A stretch of DNA of 64,000 nt, from the NCBI GenBank assembly GCA_018661465.1, contig JABJIC010000017.1, forward strand, positions 62,001 through 126,000, written 5' to 3'. Below, piece by piece: positions 54,930-64,000 of this stretch. Under the pieces are notes generated by a model. It made no database searches and was not told the origin of the DNA. It saw nothing but the letters and a program-made list of their open reading frames with translations. Position numbers and translations under genes: made by a program. How positions within the stretch are numbered: position 1 is the stretch's first letter; every line of letters begins with the position of its first letter. The DNA is from Gammaproteobacteria bacterium (GTDB lineage Bacteria; Pseudomonadota; Gammaproteobacteria; Pseudomonadales; Pseudohongiellaceae).

Positions 54930-57056
54930 CTAATCAATTTCCTGAAGAAATATTTCCCGCTTATAGGGAGGCATGGAATCAAGAATAGCCTTGCCATATC
55001 GCTTACTTACAATTCGCTCATCGAACAGAGTTATCTTGCCAGTGTCTTTTTCATTACGAAGTAGCCTGCCACTGGCCTGCACCAATTTAAACGCCGCATC
55101 CGGAACCGCCAATGTCATAAAGGGGTTCATGCCCTTCTGCTCAATCCATTCTGAGAGAGTCAACTCGATAGGGTCGTTAGGTACAGCAAAAGGGATTTTT
55201 GCAATCAGTACATGAGTACAATATTTCCCGGGCAAATCCACCCCTTCGGCAAAACTGGATAAGCCAAAAATAATACTGCCCTCACCCTTATCTATTCGCT
55301 GGCGGTGGTATTTCAATAACTGTGATTTTTGATAGTCATCCTGACAGAGAATCAATTCATACCACTCATTTGGCAACCTCTGCAAAACATCCTGCATCTG
55401 CCTGCGACTGGAAAATAGCATAAGTGCAGCACCGTTCTTATCGATAAGCTTGGGAATGGCTTTGACGATGAGTTCCGTATGGCGCTCACCATTAGAAGGT
55501 TCACAATTCATTCGGGGCACCACCAGGCTAGCCGAAGACGCATAATCAAAAGGACTGGCTATACTAAGGTAGTTGGTGTGCTCAGGCAGGCCTGCTCTCA
55601 TTTTGAGCATATCGAACTGGCCGAGAGCGGACAGCGTTGCAGAAGTTAATACAGCACCTGCACAACTCTGCCATAGCCGTTCTTGCAGATTTTCAGCAGC
55701 TAACACCGGGCTTGAGGAAAGACTAATATCTGAATAGTTCTCATTGTCTGTCTTACTCAACCAGCGAGCTGAAGGTGCCTGTCCCTCCGGGTCATTTGCC
55801 GCAAAGCTAAGCCATAGCTCTTGTGCTCCTGCAGCTCTCTTGCATTGAGTGCCAATGAGAGGAAACCATTGTTCAGCCAGCTGTCTTCGAGCCACATCGC
55901 CACCGTCTTCCATATCGTCCTTGAGATCATCACTGATACTCTGCAAGCTAATACTTATACGGGCGAATTGATTTGCAAAATCTGCAGCCAGAAGTTGTAA
56001 CTCTTCAGGGACCACTCCCATTTTGAAAGCATGCTGAATACGATTCTCATAGCTTTCCTGAATTTCCAGTGACTCCAGAATTTGCTCGAGAAGTATCCAG
56101 GCGTGGTCCAGCTGTTCCCTGGCAGAGGAACATAATAGGCTCAGTGATTTCTGCTGCGTTGCATCGATGAACTCATCTTTCTGCAGGCGTAAGCTAATAA
56201 TTTCAAGGCGCTCGAGCCAGGTAATACTCGATTTAATTCTACTAAAAGTTGAGAAGTGATTATTACTTTTGAATGGCAGATGATGGGCTTCATCAAATAT
56301 GTAGATGCACTTTTCAGGGTCGGGAAGGATAACACCGCCGCCCAAGGCAAGATCAGATAACACCAGGTCTTGATTGCTCACTATACAATCGGCATTTTCC
56401 AGAGAGTCTCGTGCCTGAAAGAAACAGCAGTTCCTGAAGTGACTGCATTTCGGACCCATGCATTGAGTATTGTCGACCGTAACGGGTTTCCAGTTCTGAT
56501 CGGAGATAGGATCCTTCCAATCATCGCGATCACCTTTCCAGTTGCCTGCGCTCAATTCTTCCAGCATCTTCTTATAGAGTTTTTGATCTCCAGCTGCTGG
56601 GTCATCGAGCTCTTCTCCATACAAATCCATCATTGCCTGCATACTGTCGCTACCGCGAAGCAACATATCCAGTTTAGACAGACACAGATAACGCCCCCTC
56701 CCCTTAGCCAAACTAAAACTAAAGGAAAGGTTTGAGCCATCTAGAATTTCAGGAAGATCCTTGTTAACAACTTGTTCCTGCAAGGCGACAGTCGCAGTAG
56801 CTATTACTACTTTTAAATCAAGAGCCTGAGCCAAAGGTAGCACCGCAAGGACGTAGGCAAGTGTCTTGCCTGTACCAGTGCCTGCTTCGCAAACGCAAAT
56901 GGGTGGCTCTTGCTCTTCATCTGAAGATAATACTGCCAGGGTCTTGGCGATCTCGGCGATCATCAAGCGCTGACCATATCTGGGGATTAGTTCTCGAGAC
57001 TCCAGCATCTGGCTATAAGCAGTTTGAATACTGCTCTTAATTTCGTCTGCTAGCAT
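54930..57056 (-). CDS. dinG: ATP-dependent DNA helicase DinG
   Basis: Superfamily 2 helicase of the XPD/DinG type, acting on damaged or R-loop-bearing DNA. The 708 residues show Walker A EAGTGTGKTLAY (about 58-69), a [4Fe-4S] cysteine set in the insertion (CMGPKC, RNCCFF, ADC), the DEAH box in YIFDEAHHLPF, and helicase motif VI near the C terminus (LVQASGRLLRNEKDTG). The motif order and length match E. coli DinG (716). ATG at 57054-57056. Convergent with the small membrane protein, 12 bases between stops. Confidence 0.95.
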   Translation of the reverse strand: MLADEIKSSIQTAYSQMLESRELIPRYGQRLMIAEIAKTLAVLSSDEEQEPPICVCEAGTGTGKTLAYVLAVLPLAQALDLKVVIATATVALQEQVVNKDLPEILDGSNLSFSFSLAKGRGRYLCLSKLDMLLRGSDSMQAMMDLYGEELDDPAAGDQKLYKKMLEELSAGNWKGDRDDWKDPISDQNWKPVTVDNTQCMGPKCSHFRNCCFFQARDSLENADCIVSNQDLVLSDLALGGGVILPDPEKCIYIFDEAHHLPFKSNNHFSTFSRIKSSITWLERLEIISLRLQKDEFIDATQQKSLSLLCSSAREQLDHAWILLEQILESLEIQESYENRIQHAFKMGVVPEELQLLAADFANQFARISISLQSISDDLKDDMEDGGDVARRQLAEQWFPLIGTQCKRAAGAQELWLSFAANDPEGQAPSARWLSKTDNENYSDISLSSSPVLAAENLQERLWQSCAGAVLTSATLSALGQFDMLKMRAGLPEHTNYLSIASPFDYASSASLVVPRMNCEPSNGERHTELIVKAIPKLIDKNGAALMLFSSRRQMQDVLQRLPNEWYELILCQDDYQKSQLLKYHRQRIDKGEGSIIFGLSSFAEGVDLPGKYCTHVLIAKIPFAVPNDPIELTLSEWIEQKGMNPFMTLAVPDAAFKLVQASGRLLRNEKDTGKITLFDERIVSKRYGKAILDSMPPYKREIFLQEID

Positions 57057-57268
57057 GCTGTTTTCTTACTCTCTGCGCTCAAGATCCTGAGACTCATAAG
57101 TATAGCACCGGATAGCAGCTTTACCGGCAATCCTCAGTGCCATAGCTAATAAAAAACTGTCTCCTCTATTTCAACTTCTGGTAGACTGCTTAAACTTAAA
57201 CAACACTACCTACAAAGCAGAAAAATCGGAGATTAAGCAGTACTGAATATCACGTCTGTTCAAGCCCC

Positions 57269-59710
57269 ATGACTAATACTGAAACCAAACAAGATAAAGC
57301 AGAATCAGCTGGCAAAGGTGATTCAAGCAAGACCCCAGAGTCGAAAGCGCCTGGTAAAGACACCAAGCCTGTTGAAAAAGTGGCTGATGAAAAACCCAAG
57401 CCAAGCAAGAAAGCTCCCGTGAAAAAAGCCAAGCCCGTTGAAAGGTCGGCTGATGAAAAGCCCAAACCCGACGCCAAAGCTGCCGACAAAAAAACTAAGC
57501 CCAACAAAAAGGCTCCCGTGAAAGAAGCTAAACCGGCTGAGAAAGCAGCTGATAAAAAGCCCAAGCCCGACACCAAAACTGCTGACAAAAAGACCAAACC
57601 CAAGGGAAAGGCTCCCGCGAACGAAGCTAAACCAGTAGAGAAAGCAGCTGATGAAAAGCCCAAGTCAGCCGGCAAACCTACTGACAAAAAGCCCAAGCCA
57701 AGCGAAAAAACTCCCAACAAAGAAGCCAAGCCTGCTGCCAAACAAAACAAGAATGTGAAACTCGACGCCAAGGATTCTTTCAGCAAGCTAAAGAAAGAAT
57801 TTCCTCATCTCAATTTTAAAAATACTCAACGAATTGAGAATTTTCACAAAGAGTTACTGGCCCTAGCTTCCGTTGGTGAAAAAATTGAGGAAACCCTCAA
57901 GCAAGAATTTGAGGAATTATCTAAGGCGATTTCTGAGAAAATTTCCAAAAACGACACTTATCAAAAAGAGCTATTGCTTAAAACTGAAGAGATAATCAAG
58001 AACTTGGAACAAGCCCTGGATTCAGGAAAATCTGAAGACGCGATTTCACTCTGGGACAAAGTCCAGGGAAATATTAGTAATACCAGCGGCAAGATAAAGA
58101 AAGATTTGCAATCCAAGATCGGCGCGCACAAGGCCAAGCTGGACGAATTCAAAGATTGGAAAACATTTGCCGCTACCGAGAAGAAAAAAGAGCTCACCGC
58201 ACAAATGAAACTCCTTATCGAGTCCAAGATGCATGCATCGGATCGATCAAAGCAAATCAATAAGATGCACCTGGAATGGAAAAATCTCGGACACTCCAAT
58301 TTAAATGAGTCTATGTGGAAGGAGTTTAAGAAGCTATCAGATCTAGCCTACGAACCCTGTAAGGAATTTTTTAAGAATCGTAAAGAGTTAATGGCTTCCA
58401 ATTTAAAGAAGCGCCGCGAAATATGCGAATCATTAGAGAGTGCAATTGAGAATGCCACAGGGGGCACAGCTAGTCACGAAACTACTGAGACAGCTGGTAG
58501 CGAAGCTAATAGCGAGACCAAGGATGCAGCGGATAAGGAAGCTGAAAACACAGCAAAAACTCCTGCCAAAGAGAAATTAAATACATCTCAGCTAGGTAAG
58601 CTATTGAGCACATATGAAGCAGACTGGAAGAAATACGCTCCAGTAGAGCAATCCAAGATCAAGACGATTCAGAAGCGCTTCTATTCTGGAATCAACAAGA
58701 TTAGGAAGCTCCGCAAGAAAGCCCATCAAACTAATGCCAAGTTGAAGAAACAGTGCGTAGCCGACGCACAGGCCCTCACCGAGCTGGAAGATATTAAGAA
58801 CGCCATGACTGAGGCCAAAAAACTTCAGGAACAATGGAAAGGTATAGGCTCCACATCTTATCGCGAAGACGAGAAGTACTGGAAAGAATTCAGAGCAGCT
58901 TGCGATCAAATATTCAGCAAAAGACCACAGCATTCTCAGGCAAATAATAAGGAAGACAATGTTCAGGAGAAGGAATTCAACGGGGTCATAGCTGCGCTGG
59001 AGGCACTGTTTTCAAAATCTGAAAGTGAATTCAGGGATTCCAGAAATGAATTTCAGGAACTTTCACAGAAGTTCTCTAATTCATTTGACCATCAATTTAA
59101 GAAACGTAGAAAACGGCTTGTCGATCACTACAACTCCCTAAAAAGAAAAATTGAAATTCGGTATGCATCTCTCCCTGACAAGAAGCAGCAGGAATTAAAG
59201 GCAGCTTTAATGGAAAGATCTTTGTACCTCAATACACTTGAGGAATCTTTATTGTCCTGCAAAGATGAAAAGTGCTTTAAGGATGCTGTGGCTGCAATCG
59301 CTGCTACGGAGCAATCCAAATGGAACGAGCTGGCAACACCTTCTCAGGAAAAGTATCTGACTAGCCTTGATGCGAGATTCAAATCTCTGAGCAGTACCGA
59401 TTCGCAAAAGAAATACCTGACCCTTGCTCTGGAGAACGAAGCCGAACAGAGAAACAACTGTATTATGACTGAGTTACAAGCCGAAATTGATTCTCCAGCC
59501 AGTGACCAAGCGCTGAGGATGCAAATACAGCTTCAATTGCTGCAGAAAGGATTTGGTCAAGCGAAACTGGCTTCAAAGGACGATCGCAAACAATTATTTG
59601 AAACGGAGATGAGCGCTATCTGCGTAGGACCTCTAACCGAGGTCGCTCGGAAAGAACTTGAAGAAAGAATGGTTTTAGCCATAAACAAACTTAGACAAAA
59701 AATAGCCTAG
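57269..59710 (+). CDS. DUF349 protein with N-terminal Lys/Pro-rich tandem repeats
   Basis: An 813-residue protein. Residues 1-165 are low complexity (Lys, Pro, Ala, Asp) with a 33-residue tandem repeat from about residue 44, histone H1/AlgP-like in style. From about 170 the rest is helical with several DUF349-type units, recognised by EWKNLGHSNLNESMWKEFK (about 331-349), QWKGIGSTSYREDEKYWKEF (about 526-545) and the similar spacing of Trp, Lys, Gly and Phe. DUF349 proteins occur in many gammaproteobacteria; no established function. ATG 57269 follows ACGTCTG without a strong ribosome site. The protein is very basic, so nucleic-acid binding is possible. Confidence 0.85.
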   Translation: MTNTETKQDKAESAGKGDSSKTPESKAPGKDTKPVEKVADEKPKPSKKAPVKKAKPVERSADEKPKPDAKAADKKTKPNKKAPVKEAKPAEKAADKKPKPDTKTADKKTKPKGKAPANEAKPVEKAADEKPKSAGKPTDKKPKPSEKTPNKEAKPAAKQNKNVKLDAKDSFSKLKKEFPHLNFKNTQRIENFHKELLALASVGEKIEETLKQEFEELSKAISEKISKNDTYQKELLLKTEEIIKNLEQALDSGKSEDAISLWDKVQGNISNTSGKIKKDLQSKIGAHKAKLDEFKDWKTFAATEKKKELTAQMKLLIESKMHASDRSKQINKMHLEWKNLGHSNLNESMWKEFKKLSDLAYEPCKEFFKNRKELMASNLKKRREICESLESAIENATGGTASHETTETAGSEANSETKDAADKEAENTAKTPAKEKLNTSQLGKLLSTYEADWKKYAPVEQSKIKTIQKRFYSGINKIRKLRKKAHQTNAKLKKQCVADAQALTELEDIKNAMTEAKKLQEQWKGIGSTSYREDEKYWKEFRAACDQIFSKRPQHSQANNKEDNVQEKEFNGVIAALEALFSKSESEFRDSRNEFQELSQKFSNSFDHQFKKRRKRLVDHYNSLKRKIEIRYASLPDKKQQELKAALMERSLYLNTLEESLLSCKDEKCFKDAVAAIAATEQSKWNELATPSQEKYLTSLDARFKSLSSTDSQKKYLTLALENEAEQRNNCIMTELQAEIDSPASDQALRMQIQLQLLQKGFGQAKLASKDDRKQLFETEMSAICVGPLTEVARKELEERMVLAINKLRQKIA
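57398..57742 (+). repeat. 99-bp in-frame tandem repeat in the DUF349 gene
   Basis: Three copies of a 33-codon unit (57398-57694) plus a partial fourth copy up to about 57742. The unit reads, in pattern, KPxxKAPVKxAKPxEKxAD then a KPKPDxKxADKKT-like half. Copies differ at many sites in DNA but keep the period exactly. The reverse strand of the repeat is also open for 178 codons, a base-composition artefact. Confidence 0.9.
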
Positions 59711-59773
59711 CTTATCCAGGCCTGGATTTATAAGAAAAGAGCTTTCAAGGGAAGGCTTTAAGAGCTATGGATA

Positions 59774-60916
59774 TTACCCGCGACTTAGCACAGGGTTGGC
59801 ATAATTGTACAGATAATGCTTGTGCAATTCCTGCGGCACCTCACTGAACCTATTAAGAAAAACCTTACTTGCATCTTGGCTAATATCGACACCCTCAAGG
59901 GCGCTGATGGCATTTTTCTTCTGCTCCTCGTCAAGGAGACCATTCTCCATTAGCAATTTCAGCGCAAGATAGTTCACATCACGAAGTTTATAATTCTGTA
60001 ATATTTGCTGATCAATCTCACCGGCGATATGATCAGGATCATCTGAGCCTAGCTTTAACTCCTCACCGAAAGCAACGTGTACGTTTCCTTTAAAACCTAT
60101 CATTCCTCTTACTATGCTATCGATATCACTCTTATCTGTCTTAACAAAACTCCCGGTGGATTCTACAGCATGAAGCTCCTCAGCTTTTGACACATCACAG
60201 GGATCAAATTCATAAGAGATTGAGACAGGAACAATATGCAATTTTGAAAGTGTCTCGGCAAGTGGCGCCTTTCTTTGGCTCATAGCTAGCATTTTTAGAA
60301 GAGTTGGATCAGTTTTATCTATGCCATCTTTTGCACGACCCTCTCGCTGTGCAATCCAGACATTGTGATTATCTTCAATACAATGATGAATGTATTCAGA
60401 CAGTAAGGTGAGCGACTGAAGAAGCTCTCTACCCTTCTTCGACCGCATTACAATAAAGCTTTTATTCAATCTCATGAGGTCGGTAACAAAGGGTTTCTTC
60501 AGCAGATTATCACCTATGGCGATTCGAAGCGTCTCATGACCTGCGTGATAGAGCATGTAGTTTACAAAGGCAGGGTCCATCGCTATATCGCGATGATTGC
60601 TGATGAACATATAGCTTCGCCCCTCCTTCAAGTTCTCTATACCTGAGTGAGAAAGGCCGGTAGTTGTATCTTCGATCATCTTGTCCATGTAACCGGCAAT
60701 CACGTCTTGCATGGATGCAACATCGTGAACATCTGTCAATTGGCTTTGGAGTTTTTTGCGGGCAAGCGCCTTGGTCAAGAATGGAACCAGGCTGCTTAAT
60801 TTTGGAGAATAAAAACTGGCAATGCTATAAAGAAATTCCTGATCCGTAACTAGCTTATCCAATACGGGTCGAATTTCTTCATCGTGATAGGGTCTGATTT
60901 CTTTAAACCGGTCCAT
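59774..60916 (-). CDS. PlsC-like acyltransferase family protein
   Basis: A 380-residue member of the glycerolipid acyltransferase superfamily. The motif I segment SNHRDIAMDPAFVNYML (about 107-123) is the acyltransferase His/Asp site, followed by RLNKSFIVMRSKKGREL (motif II region), VWIAQREGRAKDG (motif III) and HIVPVSISYEFDP (motif IV). It is longer than PlsC, with extra sequence on both sides, as in a group annotated as 1-acyl-sn-glycerol-3-phosphate acyltransferases. No clear membrane helix. Phospholipid synthesis or remodelling is likely; the exact acyl acceptor is unknown. ATG at 60914-60916. Confidence 0.82.
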   Translation of the reverse strand: MDRFKEIRPYHDEEIRPVLDKLVTDQEFLYSIASFYSPKLSSLVPFLTKALARKKLQSQLTDVHDVASMQDVIAGYMDKMIEDTTTGLSHSGIENLKEGRSYMFISNHRDIAMDPAFVNYMLYHAGHETLRIAIGDNLLKKPFVTDLMRLNKSFIVMRSKKGRELLQSLTLLSEYIHHCIEDNHNVWIAQREGRAKDGIDKTDPTLLKMLAMSQRKAPLAETLSKLHIVPVSISYEFDPCDVSKAEELHAVESTGSFVKTDKSDIDSIVRGMIGFKGNVHVAFGEELKLGSDDPDHIAGEIDQQILQNYKLRDVNYLALKLLMENGLLDEEQKKNAISALEGVDISQDASKVFLNRFSEVPQELHKHYLYNYANPVLSRG

Positions 60917-61099
60917 CTTTGCCTTTCGCTGCGGCGTCGCTAAAACTAAAAGTCAAAAAGTAGCGACAATAAATAACTTTAATAAATTCAATATGTTGCT
61001 GTCGACAAGCAGTCTGACAGTCCGTTGAATCTGAGGCAGGTGGATTCTAGCGCCTTTCCAGAACTATGTGTACTACTGAGTCAGCATAGCTCAGATGAC

Positions 61100-62530
61100 T
61101 CATTCATCTCCTGTAACAGGAACAATTAGATTGCTTACGTATTCTTCCAGATCTTTGAAAACAGGCTTCTCTTCACCCGCTCTTTCTCGTGCTTCAGCAA
61201 AGGAATCTTCGTACCTCTGTCGGGCATCTATATTTGAGACTCTACCCAACCGGAATCGTTCCCAACGAGTCAATTCTTCTTCCGATAGGGTTTCCCTGAA
61301 GTTGCGCGCCCGGTATCTGAAATACATTTCCTGCAGACGTCTGTCTCTGAACGGCAAGTCAAGCCTCGCAAGATCTTCAATCTTTACGGACCTGATCATC
61401 GCCATCAAATCTTTATCATGGTCGGAAAAAAAACCTCCGTTATAGATCATAAAATCTGGGTCATCTTCGACTACAGAGGCTTCCTCGCTAAACACCTGAA
61501 CAATTTTATTGAGTAAATCCTGGTCTTGCTGAATCACTAGCCAATGCTTCCGGCAGAGCTCTAAGTCAATTTCAAACTGTTTCGCTTGCTCATCCTCAAG
61601 TACTGACATTGAACTGAGTACAGGGCATTTATTTATGGCTATTGATGATAGTGCTATTCGTGTTTCCTGTTCAGCTAACTGATCTTTCGGAGTAAATATT
61701 CTGCGTCTTATCTCCTCAACAGATAAATCTTTCCATGACAATGGGTCCTGCCTCAGGTCATAAACAATAACACCATTTTGGTTAATTGGATGCTGGGTAA
61801 TTGGCATTACCAAAGCGAGTCGACCAAATTCGGCGGGATACATCGTTGAAACATGAAGAACCGGTTTTCGACTCTGCACATTTAATTGTTTTTGCACTTC
61901 CCTCTTCGATCGTAAACCATAAACATAATCAAACAGTTTAGGCTGCTTGCTTTTAACCAGCTTGGCCATTTCGATAGTGGCTATCACGTCTGCCAAAGCG
62001 TCGTGGGCATCCTCATGTTCAATACCGTTTTCTACACTCAGTTGATCCAACTTGAAGCTATTACTGCCATCTTCTCTCTTAGGCCAGTTAATGCCTTCAG
62101 GTCGAGTGGCCGCACATAAGCGCATCATATCTATAATGTCCCAACGACTATTCCCGTTCTTCCATTCTCGCTCATAGGCATCGTAAAAATTTCGATAGAG
62201 TAGTTGGCGAGTCATTTCATCGTCAAATTGAATACTGTTATAACCAGCGACACATGTATTCGGCTTCGAGAATTCTTGCTCTATTTTTTTTGTAAACTCA
62301 GATTCCGACAAGCCATCTTGGAGTGCTTTCTGAGGGGAGATGCCTGTTATCAAACAGGCTACTGGGTCGGGAAGAAAATCATCAGCAGGCTTGCAGTACA
62401 TCACCAAAGGCTCGCCGATTATGTTTAAGTCTTCATCGGTTCTAATTCCAGCAAACTGAGATGCCCTATCTCTTCGAGGGTTAGCTCCAAAGGTTTCGAA
62501 GTCGTACCAGTAAATTGAATTTTGCGACAC
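61100..62530 (-). CDS. sbcB: Exodeoxyribonuclease I
   Basis: 3'-5' single-strand DNA exonuclease of recombination and mismatch repair. The 476 residues have the DEDDh domain: YWYDFETFGANPRRDR (Exo I), VAGYNSIQFDDE (Exo II) and HEDAHDALADVIAT (Exo III), followed by the SH3-like and helical C-terminal domains of the SbcB family. The start is GTG at 62528-62530 (MSQNSIYWYDFETFG), the only one that fits; no ATG precedes the catalytic segment. It stands alone, with 256 bases to the divergent pyrB. Confidence 0.95.
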   Translation of the reverse strand: MSQNSIYWYDFETFGANPRRDRASQFAGIRTDEDLNIIGEPLVMYCKPADDFLPDPVACLITGISPQKALQDGLSESEFTKKIEQEFSKPNTCVAGYNSIQFDDEMTRQLLYRNFYDAYEREWKNGNSRWDIIDMMRLCAATRPEGINWPKREDGSNSFKLDQLSVENGIEHEDAHDALADVIATIEMAKLVKSKQPKLFDYVYGLRSKREVQKQLNVQSRKPVLHVSTMYPAEFGRLALVMPITQHPINQNGVIVYDLRQDPLSWKDLSVEEIRRRIFTPKDQLAEQETRIALSSIAINKCPVLSSMSVLEDEQAKQFEIDLELCRKHWLVIQQDQDLLNKIVQVFSEEASVVEDDPDFMIYNGGFFSDHDKDLMAMIRSVKIEDLARLDLPFRDRRLQEMYFRYRARNFRETLSEEELTRWERFRLGRVSNIDARQRYEDSFAEARERAGEEKPVFKDLEEYVSNLIVPVTGDE

Positions 62531-62786
62531 AAGTAGTTCTCCAGAATGCGATATATCAGCAGTGCTTGCCTAAACAGGACAATACCTAGAATTTCTAACA
62601 CGAGCCATGAAAATCTCCAACCCAAGACTGATCCTGCCTGCATCCTGGCTTTTCCATCTGTACTTTCCAGCTTATTTGGGGAAAAAATCGGCATTCACGC
62701 ACTCCTATTACCCCCGCCTTTGTAGTAATATCCATTAAGCCAAATACAATAAAAATTATACATTTACAGGACTTATAGACTTTTCA

Positions 62787-63800
62787 ATGGATTTTCGCGG
62801 CGCCCATATAATTAGCGTAAAGCAATTTGAAAGAAGCGATGTCGATGAGATATTTCGCGTCGCCGATGCCATGGAGCCCTATTCACAACGAGACAGAGTC
62901 ACTAATGTCCTCGACGGTGCCATTCTCGGCAATATGTTTTTCGAGCCCAGCACAAGAACTCGTATGAGCTTTGGTTGCGCCTTTAACCTATTGGGAGGTG
63001 ATGTTCGAGAAACAACCGACGTCAAATCCTCCTCGATCTCAAAGGGTGAATCACTCTATGACACAGCGCGAGTAATCAGCGGATATAGCGACGTCATCGT
63101 AATGCGACATCCGCAGATCGGGTCTGTCAGCGAATTCGCCAAGGCAAGCCGGGTACCTGTAATCAATGGCGGAGACGGCTCCAATGAACACCCTTCTCAG
63201 GCTCTACTGGATCTCTACACCATAAAGAAAGAACTACAATCAAACCAACGACAGATAGATGGCATGCATATCGCCATGGTTGGAGACCTTAAGCACGGGC
63301 GCACGGTTCACTCCCTCTCTCAACTCCTGCTTTTGTACAAAGACATTTCTTTCACTCTAATCTCACCTCACGAGCTGCGCATGCCCGAGGAGATAGTCTC
63401 GGAGCTGAATAATGCCGGACATAAGGTCGTTGAAACTGAAGACATGGAGAACGGACTAACGGACAACGACACGGTATACCTCACTCGCATTCAAGAAGAA
63501 CGCTTCACCAATAAACTGGAAGCTGATGTATATCGAGGAAGGTTTAGGCTAAACCAGGCCATCTATACACGGAACTGCCAGCCTAATACTGTCATTATGC
63601 ACCCCCTTCCCCGAGATTCACGGGAAGACGCCAATGAATTGGATAACGACCTAAATCAGCATCCAAATTTGGCAATTTTCAGACAAACCGATAATGGGGT
63701 ACTGGTGCGGATGGCTTTATTCTCGCTGATACTGGACGTTGCCGATAAAGTTGAACAGGCATCGCGTAAGGTTGAATGGTATACAGAAGGAAGATTCTAG
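62787..63800 (+). CDS. pyrB: Aspartate carbamoyltransferase catalytic subunit
   Basis: Second step of pyrimidine synthesis. The 337 residues carry the carbamoyl-phosphate motif STRTR (55-59, FFEPSTRTRMSF), HPSQALLDLYTIKK and MHPLPR, plus the VGDLKHGRTVHSL aspartate-domain segment. No pyrI regulatory gene follows, and the Pseudomonas-type pyrC' partner is not adjacent, so the holoenzyme form is unknown; pyrC is elsewhere in the window. AGGA lies about 15 bases before ATG 62787, a weak site. The next gene is pilU, as in Pseudomonas, where pyrB lies close to pilT-pilU. Confidence 0.96.
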   Translation: MDFRGAHIISVKQFERSDVDEIFRVADAMEPYSQRDRVTNVLDGAILGNMFFEPSTRTRMSFGCAFNLLGGDVRETTDVKSSSISKGESLYDTARVISGYSDVIVMRHPQIGSVSEFAKASRVPVINGGDGSNEHPSQALLDLYTIKKELQSNQRQIDGMHIAMVGDLKHGRTVHSLSQLLLLYKDISFTLISPHELRMPEEIVSELNNAGHKVVETEDMENGLTDNDTVYLTRIQEERFTNKLEADVYRGRFRLNQAIYTRNCQPNTVIMHPLPRDSREDANELDNDLNQHPNLAIFRQTDNGVLVRMALFSLILDVADKVEQASRKVEWYTEGRF

Positions 63801-63871
63801 AGAAGGCCCAAGAATAATTAAAATATGTGTACGCTCACCAAGGCGACAAGCTGAGATACAGGAAGAAAACA

Positions 63872-64000
63872 ATGGGATTTAAAGATCTACTTAAAATGAT
63901 GATAGAGAAGGATGGTTCAGACCTCTTTCTTACAACCGGCGCAGCTCCCAGCATGAAGGCGTTCGGAAACTTAACCCCACTGGTTGACAAAATAATGCCT
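63872..64000 (+). CDS. pilU: Twitching motility ATPase PilU/PilT, N-terminal part (cut by window edge)
   Basis: The first 43 codons are visible, starting MGFKDLLKMMIEKDGSDLFL and continuing TTGAAPSMKAFGNLTPLV. This matches the N-terminal PAS-like domain of PilT/PilU retraction ATPases; the LLKMMIEKDGSDLFLT wording is closer to PilU than to PilT. The ATPase domain lies outside the window, so the choice is not final. ATG 63872 has AGGAAG eight bases upstream. It follows pyrB by 71 bases on the same strand. Confidence 0.85.
   Translation, partial: MGFKDLLKMMIEKDGSDLFLTTGAAPSMKAFGNLTPLVDKIMP

Noticed and set aside
57250-57786. 178-codon minus-strand frame with regular hydrophobic repeats
   Set aside because: It is the complement of the Lys/Pro repeat of the DUF349 gene; the regular Gly-Leu-Ser pattern comes from the repeat itself.
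59714-59735. Palindrome ATCCAGGCCTGGAT with flanking CTTAT/ATAAG between two convergent genes
   Set aside because: It has almost no loop and no T-run, so it is not a convincing terminator; left as a chance or weak structure.
62425-62694. 89-codon minus-strand frame overlapping the sbcB start
   Set aside because: It overlaps the catalytic N terminus of sbcB in another frame and has no ribosome site or motif.

Overview
The window is ordinary chromosome from a gammaproteobacterium. Gene order points to a Pseudomonas/Cellvibrio-like lineage rather than an enteric one: mtaD-ubiG-mupP-yciK, gyrA-pheA-tyrA/aroA-cmk-rpsA, metG next to rsx(rnf)-nth, a fused TyrA-AroA, and a full ccmA-I operon next to fliA. 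The genus cannot be named from sequence alone. I see no rRNA, tRNA, IS element, prophage or CRISPR array; coding density is high and base composition looks even.

Layout. 1-7174 (minus): gyrA, pheA, tyrA-aroA, cmk, rpsA (cut by the window edge): DNA supercoiling, aromatic amino acids, CMP recycling, translation. 7707-11260 (plus): mtaD, ubiG, mupP, yciK. 11257-16103 (minus): yciO, trpS, scpA, scpB, rluB. 16245-17186 (plus): yciB, yciI. 17237-18620 (minus): periplasmic cyclophilin and xthA. 18621-19338: a non-coding-looking stretch with a perfect CRP-type palindrome, repeated GTGTTAC words, an unannotated 37-residue membrane peptide gene and a strong terminator. 19339-30024 (minus): fliA, the cytochrome c maturation operon ccmA-I, a LysE/RhtB exporter, moaA and moaB. 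30025-30829 is gene-poor. 30830-31921: dcd (minus) and a small rubredoxin gene (plus). 32013-41245 (plus): metG, a periplasmic HtrA-like protease, rsxA-B-C-D-E and nth. 41273-44835: argG (minus), pyrC-rnt (plus), grxD (minus). 44937-52525: a lone HyuB-type hydantoinase (minus), argF with a terminator-like leader hairpin, then nrdA-nrdB behind a long leader with NrdR-type and DnaA boxes. 52576-54917 (plus): small unknown genes, a MocA-like nucleotidyltransferase and an unusual cyclophilin. 54930-63800: dinG (minus), a Lys/Pro-repeat DUF349 protein (plus), a PlsC-type acyltransferase and sbcB (minus), pyrB (plus). 63872-64000: start of a PilU-type ATPase.

The most interesting locus is the Rsx/Rnf operon (35870-40613). 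It has A, B, C, D and E joined by ATGA-type overlaps but no rsxG between D and E. All four membrane cysteines that bind the RnfA/RnfE iron-sulfur centre are replaced (Ser, Ser in RsxA; Ser, Phe in RsxE), while the Fe-S motifs of RsxB and RsxC and the flavinylation threonine of RsxD remain. An HtrA-like periplasmic protease gene sits 13 bases upstream and is probably co-transcribed. This looks like a remodelled Rnf-type complex. Other points of note are the 37-residue peptide gene with its regulatory region, a TrpRS with an apparent [4Fe-4S] motif, GyrA with Asn at position 83, a prephenate dehydratase lacking its chorismate mutase domain, and a DUF349 protein with a 33-residue Lys/Pro tandem repeat.
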